Origin: Stappia stellulata DSM 5886
GTDB lineage: Bacteria; Pseudomonadota; Alphaproteobacteria; Rhizobiales; Stappiaceae
DNA: 64,000 nt
Reading direction: 5' to 3'
Assembly: GCF_000423705.1 (NCBI RefSeq)
Contig: NZ_AUIM01000011.1
Coordinates: 398,501-462,500 of the forward strand
Both the position numbers and the translations under genes were made by a program. Below, piece by piece: positions 9,468 to 19,914 of the stretch (position 1 is its first letter; each line of letters opens with the position of its first letter). The notes below the pieces were generated by a model, which saw nothing but the letters and a program-made list of their open reading frames with translations, had not been told where the DNA came from and did not search any database.

Positions 9468-9863
9468 TCACCGCTGAGGGGCGGTAAACGCGTCAGCGAC
9501 ATGGATCGGCCAGCGTCCGGGAACCACAAGCACCGCATCGAACCGAAGGACGGCCGCATCCGCATCCTCGCGCCGGGCCTGCCAGACGCGCGCGGCTGCC
9601 GCGATACGTCGTTGTCCCTGCGCGGTGATGGCCGCAAGAGCTGCGTCGCGGGTGGCGCGGGCCTTGACCTCGACGAAGGCGATGGTGTCGCCCTTGCGGG
9701 CGATGATGTCGATCTCGCCGCTGCCCGCCTTGTAGCGGCGGGCGAGAATGCGCCAGCCCCTGAGGCGCAGCGCGACGACCGCCAGTGTTTCCGCGCGCAG
9801 TCCCAAACGGTAAGCGGAGCGCCGTTTGCGGCTGGGGGCGGGACGCGGCGGCAGAGGGGGCAT
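9468..9863 (-). CDS. YraN family (UPF0102) endonuclease-like protein
   Basis: 131-residue protein of the UPF0102/YraN family, a predicted Holliday-junction-resolvase-fold nuclease. The signature is visible: AETLAVVALRLRGWRILARRY, then GEIDIIARKGDTIAFVEVKAR with the nuclease-like Asp, Glu and Lys (D...EVK). The biological substrate is unknown. It starts only five bases after the stop of the small membrane-protein gene and lies between rsmI and gshB, as in many Proteobacteria, so it is probably co-transcribed with them. Confidence 0.9.
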   Translation of the reverse strand: MPPLPPRPAPSRKRRSAYRLGLRAETLAVVALRLRGWRILARRYKAGSGEIDIIARKGDTIAFVEVKARATRDAALAAITAQGQRRIAAAARVWQARREDADAAVLRFDAVLVVPGRWPIHVADAFTAPQR

Positions 9864-9868
9864 CGCCG

Positions 9869-10042
9869 CTATACGCTCGGCTGGAAAGTCGCTGCCAGAA
9901 TGACGGCGAACACGGTTACCAGAAAGCCGCCGACGGCCAGTTTCCAGGCATCCTTGCGCCGTTTCAGGCCCGGCCAGCCGAGCGGCTTGATCACCTGGAT
10001 CGTCGCCACCAGCGCAAAAAACACCATGATGATCTTGGTCAT
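9869..10042 (-). CDS. Small single-pass membrane protein, 57 residues
   Basis: A short gene not resembling any family I can name. It encodes 57 residues: a hydrophobic N-terminal segment (MTKIIMVFFALVATIQV), a short basic loop (LKRRKDAWK, about 26-34) and a second hydrophobic stretch (LAVGGFLVTVFAVILAA). It could therefore be a two-helix hairpin. A strong purine-rich ribosome-binding site (GGGGGGA) lies just upstream of ATG 10042. It sits 22 bases after rsmI and five before yraN, so the packing supports a real translated gene in this operon. Function unknown. Confidence 0.7.
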   Translation of the reverse strand: MTKIIMVFFALVATIQVIKPLGWPGLKRRKDAWKLAVGGFLVTVFAVILAATFQPSV

Positions 10043-10064
10043 TCGTCCCCCCGGCGCACGGCCG

Positions 10065-11036
10065 TCACTGCGCCTTCAGTTCCATCGCGCGTTTGTAAAG
10101 CGTCTTGCGGTCGACGCCGGTCATCTGCGCGACATGTTTTGCCGCACCGGCAGCCTTCATGTCCTTGAGAGCCTCCGCGAGCAGGGCGTCGGCATCTTCC
10201 GGGTCGGCTTCGGTCTGCTCGCCTGGCGGTGCGACGCAGACCACGATCTCGCCCTTCACGGCAACATCGGCGTAGCGCGTCGCCAATTCGGCGAGTGTCC
10301 CGCGCTCGAAGGTCTCGAAGCGTTTCGTCAACTCGCGCGCGACGACAGCCTCGCGGTCCCGGCCCAGCACTTCGGCCATGTCGGCGAGCGAGGCGGCCAG
10401 TCGCCTCGGGCTTTCGAAGATCGCCAGCGTCGCCGGCAGGCGCGCCAGTTCGCCGAGACGGGTGCGACGCTGGCCGCGCTTTTGCGGCAGGAATCCGGAA
10501 AAACAGACCGTGTCGGACGGCAGACCGGCGCCCACCAGCGCGGCAAGCGGGGCGCTGGCGCCGGGGATCGGAACGACGCGGTGCCCCGCCTCGACCACGT
10601 CGCGCACCAGGCGGTAACCGGGATCGGAAATCAGCGGTGTGCCGGCGTCGGAGACCAGCGCCACGCTGCCGCCCTTCTCGAGCGTTGCAAGCAGGCGCGG
10701 GCGCACGCGCGCCGCATTGTGCTCGTGATAGGCGGTCAGCGGCGTGCGCAGGCCGAAGCGTTGCATCAGCGTGGCTGTGACGCGCGTGTCCTCGCAGGCC
10801 ACAAGATCGCAGGCGGCTAGCGTTTCCAGTGCGCGCACGGTGATATCGCCGAGGTTCCCGATCGGCGTCGACACGATGTAAAGCGCTGATGCGGGACGTG
10901 GCGCCTGAAAGATCTGGCGACCGATGTGGAAACCGTTTTCGCTGCGTCCGGGTTCGCTCGCCGGCCGTGCGGTTGCATCCGGGGCCGGGGCGCCGCCATG
11001 CGCGGGCGATGATGAGGGGGGGGCTTTGGATGTCAT
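10065..11036 (-). CDS. rsmI: 16S rRNA (cytidine1402-2'-O)-methyltransferase
   Basis: SAM-dependent tetrapyrrole-methylase-fold enzyme that 2'-O-methylates C1402 of 16S rRNA. From ATG 11036 it has 323 residues, including a Pro/Ala-rich leader of about 48. The fold opens with LYIVSTPIGNLGDITVRAL, continues with CEDTRVTATLMQRFG and the SAM-binding region ALVSDAGTPLISDPGYRLV, and ends with GASAPLAALVGAGLPSD. The C-terminus has the helix-turn-helix-like TGVDRKTLYKRAMEL typical of RsmI. The upstream start at 11273 would run into the divergent lipoprotein gene, so 11036 is preferred. First gene of the rsmI-yraN-gshB run. Confidence 0.95.
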   Translation of the reverse strand: MTSKAPPSSSPAHGGAPAPDATARPASEPGRSENGFHIGRQIFQAPRPASALYIVSTPIGNLGDITVRALETLAACDLVACEDTRVTATLMQRFGLRTPLTAYHEHNAARVRPRLLATLEKGGSVALVSDAGTPLISDPGYRLVRDVVEAGHRVVPIPGASAPLAALVGAGLPSDTVCFSGFLPQKRGQRRTRLGELARLPATLAIFESPRRLAASLADMAEVLGRDREAVVARELTKRFETFERGTLAELATRYADVAVKGEIVVCVAPPGEQTEADPEDADALLAEALKDMKAAGAAKHVAQMTGVDRKTLYKRAMELKAQ

Positions 11037-11181
11037 GACCGGATCGTTTTGACAGGAATCGCCGAAAACGCCAAGCTTGGCTTGAGGATTTGCAGCCGCG
11101 GGGGCAGGCTGATAAGCATCTTTTCCCGCACGGTCGGTGCCTGCGGGTTTGGGACTGCGGATATCGGGGAGATCTGGCGCA

Positions 11182-12393
11182 GTGTTTCGTATCATTCGCG
11201 ACGTCGAACACGGGGCGCGCAAGGCCGCGCTGGGGGCGGCGCTGGCTGCTGCCACCTTGCTGGCAAGCTGCACGGGGTCGGGGCTTGGCGATTATCCGGG
11301 CTATCCGTCCACGCCCGGCGGCCAGCCGGCGACGAGCGGCCAGACCGTGGGAACAGGCTCCGTGCGCGTCGGCATGCTGCTGCCGATGAGTGGCGGCGGC
11401 AGCGCGACATCGATCGCGACCGTGTTCCGCAACACCGCCGAACTCGCGCTTCAGGACTTTCAGGGCGCGGATATCCAGATCCTGATCAAGGACACGGGCG
11501 GCACTGCGCAAGGTGGACGCCAGGCCGCGCAGGCGGCCATTCAGGAAGGTGCGGAACTGATCATCGGTCCGGTCTTCGCACCGGCCGTTGGCGGCGCGGC
11601 CTCGGTGGCACGGTCGTCCGGTGTGCCGGTGGTTGCCTTTTCGAGCGATGAATCCGTTGCCTCGCGCGGCGTTTATCTCTTGAGTTTCCTGCCGCGCAGC
11701 GACGTCACCCGCATTGTTTCCTATGCCGCGCGGCAGGGAAAACGCTCCTTTGCCGCCCTTCTGCCGGACGACACCTATGGTGCGGTGGCGGAAGCCGTGT
11801 TCCGTCAGGAAGTCGGACGCGCGGGCGCGCGCATCGTCTCCATCGAGCGCTACAAGGTGCAGGGCAACGACACCACGGACATCGCGGCAAAGGCGGCAAG
11901 CATTGCTGCCAATGCCAGCCAGATCGACGCGGTCTTCGTCCCGGCTGGAAATGTCGCCCCCTTCGTTGCGCAGGCGCTGTCGTCGGGCGGGGTCAATCTC
12001 GCCTCCACCCGGATGCTGGGCAGTGGCCAGTGGGACACGCAGCAGGTGCTCAATGCCTCGCCGCTGACCGGCGCCTGGTACCCCGGGCCTGACGGCGCCG
12101 GGTTCCAGGCCTTTGCGGAACGCTACCAGAGCGCCTATGGCAGCCGCCCGCCGCGCAATGCCTCCCTTGCCTATGACGCGACGATCCTGGCCGCGGGCCT
12201 TGTCCGCTCCGCCGGTGCCTCGCGCTTTTCCGAGCGCGTCCTGACCAACCGGGACGGCTTTCTGGGCATCGACGGCGTGTTCCGCTTCGACCGGCAGGGC
12301 ACCAACGAGCGTGGCCTTGCGATCTACGAGGTCACGGGGTCGGGATCGCGCATCATCGCGCCCGCTCCGCGTTCCTTTGGCGCCGGCGGGTGA
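11182..12393 (+). CDS. LpoA-like penicillin-binding protein activator, lipoprotein
   Basis: 403-residue periplasmic-binding-protein-fold lipoprotein of the LpoA-type family that in gammaproteobacteria stimulates PBP1A; in alphaproteobacteria the role is inferred. It has a signal peptide ending in lipobox LLASC (lipidated Cys30), a Gly/Pro-rich linker, then a type I binding-protein domain starting VGMLLPMSGG and including LIIGPVFAPAV and VVAFSSDESV. I choose GTG 11182 because GGGGAGA lies at the right distance upstream. The gene is divergent from rsmI, an arrangement shared with other Proteobacteria. A class A PBP is also in this window (54-2243), though not adjacent. Confidence 0.85.
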   Translation: MFRIIRDVEHGARKAALGAALAAATLLASCTGSGLGDYPGYPSTPGGQPATSGQTVGTGSVRVGMLLPMSGGGSATSIATVFRNTAELALQDFQGADIQILIKDTGGTAQGGRQAAQAAIQEGAELIIGPVFAPAVGGAASVARSSGVPVVAFSSDESVASRGVYLLSFLPRSDVTRIVSYAARQGKRSFAALLPDDTYGAVAEAVFRQEVGRAGARIVSIERYKVQGNDTTDIAAKAASIAANASQIDAVFVPAGNVAPFVAQALSSGGVNLASTRMLGSGQWDTQQVLNASPLTGAWYPGPDGAGFQAFAERYQSAYGSRPPRNASLAYDATILAAGLVRSAGASRFSERVLTNRDGFLGIDGVFRFDRQGTNERGLAIYEVTGSGSRIIAPAPRSFGAGG

Positions 12394-12466
12394 TGTGCGG
12401 GCGCGCTTGCGCCTCGCATCCTGACCGCGGCATGTCGTCGTCGATACCGATCCCGGAGATCCAAAG

Positions 12467-13729
12467 GTGAGCCTTGCAGACAGCCGTATCCTTCTGATCG
12501 TCGGCGGCGGGGTTGCCGCCTACAAGAGCCTCGACCTGATCCGGCGCTTGCGTGAACGCGGCGCTCGGGTGCGGGCGGTGATGACAGAGGGAGCCCGCCA
12601 GTTCATCACGCCTCTGTCGGTCGGCGCCCTGACCGGCGACAAGGTGTTTTGCGACCTCTTCGACCGCGACGACGAACATGACGTCGGGCATATCCGGCTG
12701 TCGCGCGAGGCCGACCTGGTGATCGTGGCGCCGGCGACGGCGGATCTGATGGCCAAGATGGCGACCGGCCTTGCCGGCGATCTGGCAACGGCGGTGCTTC
12801 TGGCTTGTGACAAGCCGGTGCTCATCGCGCCGGCCATGAACCCGGCGATGTGGGACCACCCCGCGACCCGCCGCAATCGCGAGACGCTGGCAGGCGACGG
12901 CATCCGCCTTGTGGGGCCGGGCGTCGGCGAAATGGCGGAGAGCGGAGAGGCCGGCGTCGGACGCATGGCCGAACCGATGGAGATCGTTGAGGCCGCGGAG
13001 CGCGTGCTTCACGGCGAGGCAGAGGTGCCACGTCTCGAAGCGCCGTCGGGCAAGGGGCCGCTCGCTGGCCGGCATGTACTCATCACCTCCGGGCCGACCC
13101 ATGAGCCGATCGATCCCGTTCGCTACATCGCCAATCGCTCCTCCGGCAAACAGGGACACGCAATTGCTGCGGAGATGGCGCGCGCCGGTGCGCGGGTCAC
13201 GTTGGTAAGCGGCCCTGTCACCCTTGCGGATCCGCCGGGCGTGACGGTCGTACGCGTGGAAACCGCGCGGGAAATGTTGGCGGCCGTCGATGCTGCGCTT
13301 CCCGCCGATGTCGGCGTGATGGCGGCGGCGGTCGCGGACTGGCGCGCGGCGACCCTCCAAGCGGGCAAGATCAAGAAGGACGGAAGCGGCGAGGTGCCAC
13401 CGCTGGAGCTTGCCGAAAACCCGGATATCCTGGCAAGCGTCGGCCACCATCAGACCCTGCGCCCGCGTCTTGTCGTCGGATTTGCTGCCGAAACCAATGA
13501 CGTTGTTGCAAACGCCCGCGCCAAACTGGCCCGGAAGGGGGCGGATCTGATCGTCGCCAACGACGTCTCGCCGGAGCATGGCGTGATGGGCGGGGACGCC
13601 AACACCGTTTATCTGGTCGCTGGCGACGGTGTGACGGACTGGCCGACCCTGCCGAAGGCAGAGGTTGCGCGGCGCCTTGTCGCCGAGGTCGCGCGCAGGC
13701 TTTCCGTGCTCTCGGGAGGATCGGCATGA
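12467..13729 (+). CDS. coaBC: Bifunctional phosphopantothenoylcysteine decarboxylase / phosphopantothenate-cysteine ligase
   Basis: Two-step coenzyme A enzyme of 420 residues, in the cytoplasm. The N-terminal flavoprotein CoaC domain (1 to about 180) has [12 protein letters not shown], active-site His75 in VGHIRLS, and the substrate-binding PAMN at 122-125. The C-terminal CoaB ligase (about 188-415) has [20 protein letters not shown] and the [10 protein letters not shown] lysine segment, followed by ELAENPDIL. Translation begins at GTG 12467 after GGAG at 12455-12458. The stop overlaps the dut start as ATGA, so the two are translationally coupled. Confidence 0.96.
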   Translation: MSLADSRILLIVGGGVAAYKSLDLIRRLRERGARVRAVMTEGARQFITPLSVGALTGDKVFCDLFDRDDEHDVGHIRLSREADLVIVAPATADLMAKMATGLAGDLATAVLLACDKPVLIAPAMNPAMWDHPATRRNRETLAGDGIRLVGPGVGEMAESGEAGVGRMAEPMEIVEAAERVLHGEAEVPRLEAPSGKGPLAGRHVLITSGPTHEPIDPVRYIANRSSGKQGHAIAAEMARAGARVTLVSGPVTLADPPGVTVVRVETAREMLAAVDAALPADVGVMAAAVADWRAATLQAGKIKKDGSGEVPPLELAENPDILASVGHHQTLRPRLVVGFAAETNDVVANARAKLARKGADLIVANDVSPEHGVMGGDANTVYLVAGDGVTDWPTLPKAEVARRLVAEVARRLSVLSGGSA

Positions 13730-14175
13730 CGCTGTCTCTTCGGATACGCCGTTTGCCGCATGGGCAGGGCCTGCCTCTCCCCGCCTACCAGAGCGCGGCG
13801 GCCGCCGGCATGGATCTTCTGGCGGCCAATGACGGACCCTTGCTGCTGCAGCCGGGTGCCCGCGCGCTGGTTCCGACGGGGATCGCCATTGCACTGCCCG
13901 AGGGCACGGAGGCGCAGATACGCCCGCGCTCGGGTCTGGCTGCCAAACACGGTGTGACCGTACTCAACACGCCGGGCACCATCGACGCCGACTATCGCGG
14001 GGAGATCAAGGTGATCCTGATCAACCTCGGAGACGCGCCCTTCGCTATCGAACGCGGCAGCCGTATCGCCCAGATGGTGGTGGCGCCGGTCGCGCGGGCG
14101 GAGCTTGTCGCGGTCGACGACCTTGATGACACGGACCGCGGCACCGGTGGGTTCGGCTCCACCGGGGCAGGTTGA
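13726..14175 (+). CDS. dut: dUTP diphosphatase
   Basis: Trimeric dUTPase of 149 residues that converts dUTP to dUMP, keeping uracil out of DNA and supplying the dTMP precursor. All five motifs are visible: [18 protein letters not shown], the [13 protein letters not shown] segment with catalytic Asp and substrate-stacking Tyr, [10 protein letters not shown], and the C-terminal [10 protein letters not shown] that closes over the active site. It overlaps coaBC by four bases, a frequent alphaproteobacterial pairing. Confidence 0.97.
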   Translation: MTLSLRIRRLPHGQGLPLPAYQSAAAAGMDLLAANDGPLLLQPGARALVPTGIAIALPEGTEAQIRPRSGLAAKHGVTVLNTPGTIDADYRGEIKVILINLGDAPFAIERGSRIAQMVVAPVARAELVAVDDLDDTDRGTGGFGSTGAG

Positions 14176-14369
14176 GCGCGGGGCAGCGTTTTCCAGCCTG
14201 TGTCGGGCGGCGGTGAGAAACACATTGCCTTGCATCGGCCCCTTGTCGAAATCACATTCGGTGCAGCAGGCGTTGCGGAAAATTCCGTTGCTCGCCTCGC
14301 CGTGGATGAACGCATACGTTCGATGCAAGCAACGAAGCGGCAACGGGCCGCGCAATCTGGGAGCCTGAC

Positions 14370-15332
14370 ATGAGCGATCGCACCCCCGGCCGAGGCCGGA
14401 TCTACGCCTCGATCACGGAAACCATCGGCGACACGCCGCTCGTTCGGCTAGACCGGCTGGCGGAAGACGCGGGCGTGAAGGCCGAGATCCTGGCCAAGCT
14501 CGAGTTCTTCAATCCGATCGCCAGCGTCAAGGACCGTATCGGCGTTGCCATGATCGAAGCGCTGGAAGAGCGCGGCACGATTGCGCCGGGCAAGACGACG
14601 CTGGTCGAGCCGACATCGGGCAACACCGGCATTGCGTTGGCCTTCGTCGCCGCCGCCAAGGGCTATCGCCTGATCCTGGTGATGCCGGAGACCATGTCCA
14701 TCGAGCGCCGCAAGATGCTCAAGCTCTTGGGGGCGGAGCTGGAGCTGACCGAAGGTCCCAAGGGCATGAAGGGGGCAATCGCCCGGGCCGAGGAAATGGT
14801 GTCGGAGATCGACGGCGCGGTGATGCCGCAGCAGTTCGACAATCCGGCCAATCCGGAAATCCATCGCAGGACGACGGCGGAAGAAATCTGGAACGACACG
14901 GGCGGCAATGTCGACGCCTTCATCTCCGGCATCGGAACGGGGGGAACGATTACCGGCGTGAGCGAGGTGCTGAAGGCGCGCAAGCCGGATCTGCATGTCG
15001 TCGCTGTGGAGCCGACCGACAGCCCGGTCCTGTCCGGCGGCACGCCGGGACCGCACAAGATCCAGGGGATCGGCGCAGGCTTTGTGCCGAGCGTTCTCAA
15101 CACCGAGGTCTATGACGAGGTCATCCAGATCAGCAACGACGAGGCCTTCGAGATGGCGCGCAAGGCCGCGCGGATCGAAGGGCTGCCGGTCGGGATTTCG
15201 TCCGGCGCCGCGATTGCGGCGGCCCTCAAGCTGGGGGCGCGCGGCGAAATGGCCGGCAAGCGCATCGTCGTGATCATCCCGTCCTTCGCCGAGCGCTATC
15301 TGTCGACGGCGCTGTTCGACGGGCTGGAGTAA
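14370..15332 (+). CDS. cysK: Cysteine synthase A (O-acetylserine sulfhydrylase)
   Basis: PLP enzyme of 320 residues making cysteine from O-acetylserine and sulfide. The PLP lysine is Lys54 in [11 protein letters not shown]. The substrate loop TSGNTG is at 82-87, and the phosphate-binding loop appears as [10 protein letters not shown]. The C-terminal GISSGAA carries the Ser that contacts the pyridine nitrogen. Length and motifs fit CysK rather than CysM. The 194 bases upstream contain no gene. A clear terminator at 15381-15407 makes this a probable single-gene unit. Confidence 0.96.
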   Translation: MSDRTPGRGRIYASITETIGDTPLVRLDRLAEDAGVKAEILAKLEFFNPIASVKDRIGVAMIEALEERGTIAPGKTTLVEPTSGNTGIALAFVAAAKGYRLILVMPETMSIERRKMLKLLGAELELTEGPKGMKGAIARAEEMVSEIDGAVMPQQFDNPANPEIHRRTTAEEIWNDTGGNVDAFISGIGTGGTITGVSEVLKARKPDLHVVAVEPTDSPVLSGGTPGPHKIQGIGAGFVPSVLNTEVYDEVIQISNDEAFEMARKAARIEGLPVGISSGAAIAAALKLGARGEMAGKRIVVIIPSFAERYLSTALFDGLE

Positions 15333-15380
15333 CCGTCCGACCGGACCGCGCGCACAGGCGCGGTGGAGATGACGAGCAAG

Positions 15381-15407
15381 CGGCGGGACCCGGTGTCCCG
15401 CCGTTTT
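15381..15407 (+). terminator. Intrinsic terminator after cysK
   Basis: A 9-bp perfect stem (CGGCGGGAC / GTCCCGCCG) with a five-base loop, followed by TTTT, lies 49 bases past the cysK stop. Confidence 0.85.
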
Positions 15408-15425
15408 CGTGTCCAAACACCGGGA

Positions 15426-15746
15426 TCAATGGACAACGACCGCCGTGCCGGTTGCGCTGACCATCAGCATCGAGCCGTTCTGTCCGACCGTTTCGTAGTC
15501 GATGTCGACGCCGATCACGGCGTTGGCGCCGAGGTTTGCGGCGCGCGCCTGCATCTCGTCCATCGCGATCTGGCGGGCGCGCTGCAATTCTTCCTCGTAG
15601 GCACCAGACCGGCCGCCGACGATGTCGCGGATGCCGGCGAAGAGATCCTTGAAGATGTTGGCTCCGAGAATGGCTTCCCCGGTCACGATCCCCTTGTAGT
15701 CGGCGATCTCGCGTCCTTGCAGTGAATTGGTGGTCGTCATCAGCAT
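15426..15746 (-). CDS. YbjQ/UPF0145 family protein
   Basis: 106-residue member of the YbjQ family (heavy-metal-binding domain annotation in databases; function not established). It begins with the typical [16 protein letters not shown] segment (here [16 protein letters not shown]), followed by [15 protein letters not shown], the helix [20 protein letters not shown], and a C-terminal [11 protein letters not shown] strand. These proteins are thought to form homopentamers. It is convergent with cysK. No functional link to neighbours can be seen. Confidence 0.9.
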   Translation of the reverse strand: MLMTTTNSLQGREIADYKGIVTGEAILGANIFKDLFAGIRDIVGGRSGAYEEELQRARQIAMDEMQARAANLGANAVIGVDIDYETVGQNGSMLMVSATGTAVVVH

Positions 15747-15836
15747 GTCGTCGTGTCCTTTTCGCCCGGGTGTGCGGGAAGGATGTGGCGAGCAGGCCGT
15801 CGCGGATCAAGATGGCGGGGGCTTGCCGGTCGTGCG

Positions 15837-17420
<1,584 letters not shown>

Positions 17421-17467
17421 GGGATCGAGCCTAGCGTCTCGGCGCGAGACCATCCAGCCTCATCGCG

Positions 17468-18115
17468 TTACGCCGCCGGGGCCCCGATCCGATCGGGATG
17501 CGCGGCTGCGAAGGCTTCGATCTGGTTGCAAGCGGCATCGATCTCGACAATGCGCGGCATGGCCGTCAGGTCGACGCCCCAGCGCCGGGCATTGTAGAGC
17601 TGCGGGACGAGGCACAGGTCTGCCATCGTCGGGGTGTTGCCGTGGCAGAAGGTGCCGGACTTGCCGTCTGCGAGCATTGTCTCGACCGCGGTCAGCCCTT
17701 TGGCAATGAAGGTTTGCATCCAGTCGATTTTTTCCGCGTCCCCCCCGCCCATGAGCTTCACCGCGTGGGCGACGACATTGAGATTGCAGACCGGGTGGAT
17801 CTCCATTGCGATCGCATTGGAAATCGTCCTGACGCGCTGCCGCTCGAGCGGCGTGGCGGGAAGCAGGGAACTTCCCTCCCGCGTTTCGTGCAGATATTCG
17901 ATGATCGCGAGCGACTGCGTCAGGACGGCGCCGTCGATTTCCAGAGACGGCACCAGGCCTTGCGGATTGCGGGCCCGGTTGTCCGCGTCCCGCTGCGCGC
18001 CCTTCAGCAGGTCGACGGCCATCGTGTCATGCTCGACCCCGAGAAGGTTGAGCGCGATCCGCACCCGGTAGCTTGCCGAGGAACGCCAGTAGTCGAAGAG
18101 CACGGGTCGGGTCAC
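17468..18115 (-). CDS. maiA: Maleylacetoacetate isomerase (zeta-class glutathione S-transferase)
   Basis: Glutathione-dependent cis-trans isomerase of tyrosine/homogentisate breakdown, 215 residues. The zeta-class signature is visible near the N-terminus as SSASYRVRIALNLLG, followed by NPQGLVPSLEIDG, SLAIIEYL and, in the helical domain, HPVCNLNV. The GTG start at 18115 is chosen because AGGAGGA precedes it at ideal distance; the open frame runs on to 18262 without protein-like content. No other homogentisate gene is in the window. It is divergent from preT across a 374-base gap holding a RutR-like operator. Confidence 0.92.
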   Translation of the reverse strand: MTRPVLFDYWRSSASYRVRIALNLLGVEHDTMAVDLLKGAQRDADNRARNPQGLVPSLEIDGAVLTQSLAIIEYLHETREGSSLLPATPLERQRVRTISNAIAMEIHPVCNLNVVAHAVKLMGGGDAEKIDWMQTFIAKGLTAVETMLADGKSGTFCHGNTPTMADLCLVPQLYNARRWGVDLTAMPRIVEIDAACNQIEAFAAAHPDRIGAPAA

Positions 18116-18300
18116 GAGATGTCCTCCTGTGATGGCGGGCCGTTTGGCGGGCCGCCGAAATGATCCTTCCCGAAAGCGTATGGCATGTGCATGCGGTGAG
18201 GCCAAGAGGACACAACGGGAACCCCTTGCCGGAAATCCGTCCGAAATCATGGGCTTGGGCATGTTTCAAGCCGGCGCGCGACGTCTGTGCGACAAAAAAT

Positions 18301-18316
18301 TTGACTATTTGGTCAA
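18301..18316. promoter_or_regulatory. RutR-like operator upstream of preT
   Basis: TTGACTATTTGGTCAA matches the E. coli RutR consensus TTGACCA-N2-TGGTCAA at all but one base. It is in the 374-base maiA/preT intergenic region, 174 bases before the preT start. TTGACT could also serve as a -35 element, so a bound repressor would block the promoter. The rest of the intergenic region (18116-18489) shows no gene. Confidence 0.75.
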
Positions 18317-18489
18317 AATTCGGCTCCAATATCGGGTGTGGACGTGTCTCCGCCCAACGAGAGATGCGCCGCGTGCAATCGCCTGGCCGGCACCTGAAGA
18401 ACGCGAAATGCGTCGCGGCGTCGGCTTCTTGAGGAGAACACTGCGCCGGAGGACCGTTCGCGGCCCCGGCCTTCGCATAAGGTGCAGCC

Positions 18490-19845
18490 ATGGCTGACGC
18501 ACTCCCGGGGCCCGACATCCGCACGGGCCGCCTCTCGCCTGATGACTATCTCGAGAATTTCGACGATCTGCATCCGCCGCTCGGACCGCATGAGGCCAGC
18601 GTGGAGGCGGATCGCTGTTACTTCTGCTACGACGCGCCCTGCACGATCGCCTGTCCGACCTCGATCGACATCCCCAAATTTATCCGTCAGATCTCGACCG
18701 GAAACCCGATCGGGTCGGCCAAGACGATCTTCGCGGAAAATATCCTGGGTGGCATGTGCGCCCGCGTCTGCCCGACGGAAACGCTCTGCGAGGAAGCCTG
18801 TGTCCGCAATCTGGCGGAAGACAAGCCGGTCCAGATCGGGCTGTTGCAGCGCCATGCCACCGATGTCTATCTCGAGCGCCCGGACCGGCATCCTTACGTG
18901 CGCGCGGCGTCGACGGGCAAGAAGGTCGCCGTCGTCGGCGGTGGCCCGGCCGGGCTGAGCTGTGCGCACGGCCTTGCGCGCGAGGGCCACGACGTCACCG
19001 TCTTCGATGCCCGCGAAAAGCTCGGTGGCCTCAACGAATACGGCATTGCGGCCTACAAGACGACCGATGACTTCGCCCAGACGGAGGTCGATTTCGTGCT
19101 CGCCATCGGCGGCATCGACGTTCAGTGCGGCAAGGCGCTTGGCCGTGACATCACGCTCGACGGTCTGCGCGAGAATTTCGACGCCGTGTTTCTCGGCATG
19201 GGCCTGCCCGGCGTCAACGCCCTTCGGACCGACGGCGAAAGCCTGACCGGTGTGATCGACGCGGTCTCCTATATTGCGGAACTTCGCCAGGCGAGCGACC
19301 TGTCGCGCCTGCCTGTCGGCCGCAAGGTGGTGGTAATCGGCGGCGGTATGACGGCGATCGACATTGCGGTCCAGATCAAGCGTCTCGGCGCGGAAGAGGT
19401 CACCATCGCCTACCGGCGTGACCGCGATGCGATGAAGGCGAGCGCCTACGAGCAGGAAGTCGCCCTGACCAACGGCGTCGTGATCCGCGAATGGTTGCAG
19501 CCCAAACGTCTCCTTGGCGAAGGCGGGCATGTCTGCGGCATTGAACTGGAGCGCACTGCGCAGGATGACGCCACACGTCTTGGCGGCACCGGCGAGACCG
19601 TGACGCTCGAAGCGGACCAGGTTTTCAAGGCCATCGGCCAGACCTTCGTGCCCGATGCGCTCGGCGGAGCCGAGGTCCTGTCGCTCGATGGTGGCAGGCT
19701 TGGTGTCGACGCGGAGCGTCGAACCTCGCTGTCCGGCGTCTGGGCCGGGGGAGATTGCATCGCCGAGGGCGAGGACCTGACGGTCGCCGCCGTCGAGGAC
19801 GGCAAGATCGCGGCCCGCTCCATTCATGCTGCGCTGAGCGCTTGA
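18490..19845 (+). CDS. preT: NAD-dependent dihydropyrimidine dehydrogenase, FAD/Fe-S subunit
   Basis: Electron-transfer subunit of dihydropyrimidine dehydrogenase, which reduces uracil and thymine to their 5,6-dihydro forms with PreA. 451 residues. Two N-terminal Fe-S cluster motifs use Cys43, 46, 51, 55 and Cys90, 94, 100, 104. An FAD Rossmann motif VAVVGGGPAG ends at 155, and a second nucleotide motif VVVIGGGMTAID follows near 275. A C-terminal GVWAGGDCIAEGEDLTVAAV segment completes the FAD site. Start ATG 18490 has GGTG just upstream. preA follows after 69 bases; the pair is probably under the RutR-like operator at 18301. Confidence 0.95.
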   Translation: MADALPGPDIRTGRLSPDDYLENFDDLHPPLGPHEASVEADRCYFCYDAPCTIACPTSIDIPKFIRQISTGNPIGSAKTIFAENILGGMCARVCPTETLCEEACVRNLAEDKPVQIGLLQRHATDVYLERPDRHPYVRAASTGKKVAVVGGGPAGLSCAHGLAREGHDVTVFDAREKLGGLNEYGIAAYKTTDDFAQTEVDFVLAIGGIDVQCGKALGRDITLDGLRENFDAVFLGMGLPGVNALRTDGESLTGVIDAVSYIAELRQASDLSRLPVGRKVVVIGGGMTAIDIAVQIKRLGAEEVTIAYRRDRDAMKASAYEQEVALTNGVVIREWLQPKRLLGEGGHVCGIELERTAQDDATRLGGTGETVTLEADQVFKAIGQTFVPDALGGAEVLSLDGGRLGVDAERRTSLSGVWAGGDCIAEGEDLTVAAVEDGKIAARSIHAALSA

Positions 19846-19914
19846 CGGACAAGCATCGCGCGCGCAACCCTCATTGTTCAACCGCGGGCAAGACCCCGTG
19901 GGGAGGATCACGAA

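Noticed and set aside
8325..10820. 831-codon plus-strand frame opposite gshB, yraN and rsmI
   Set aside because: Antisense shadow; His/Arg/Asp-rich composition with no domain.
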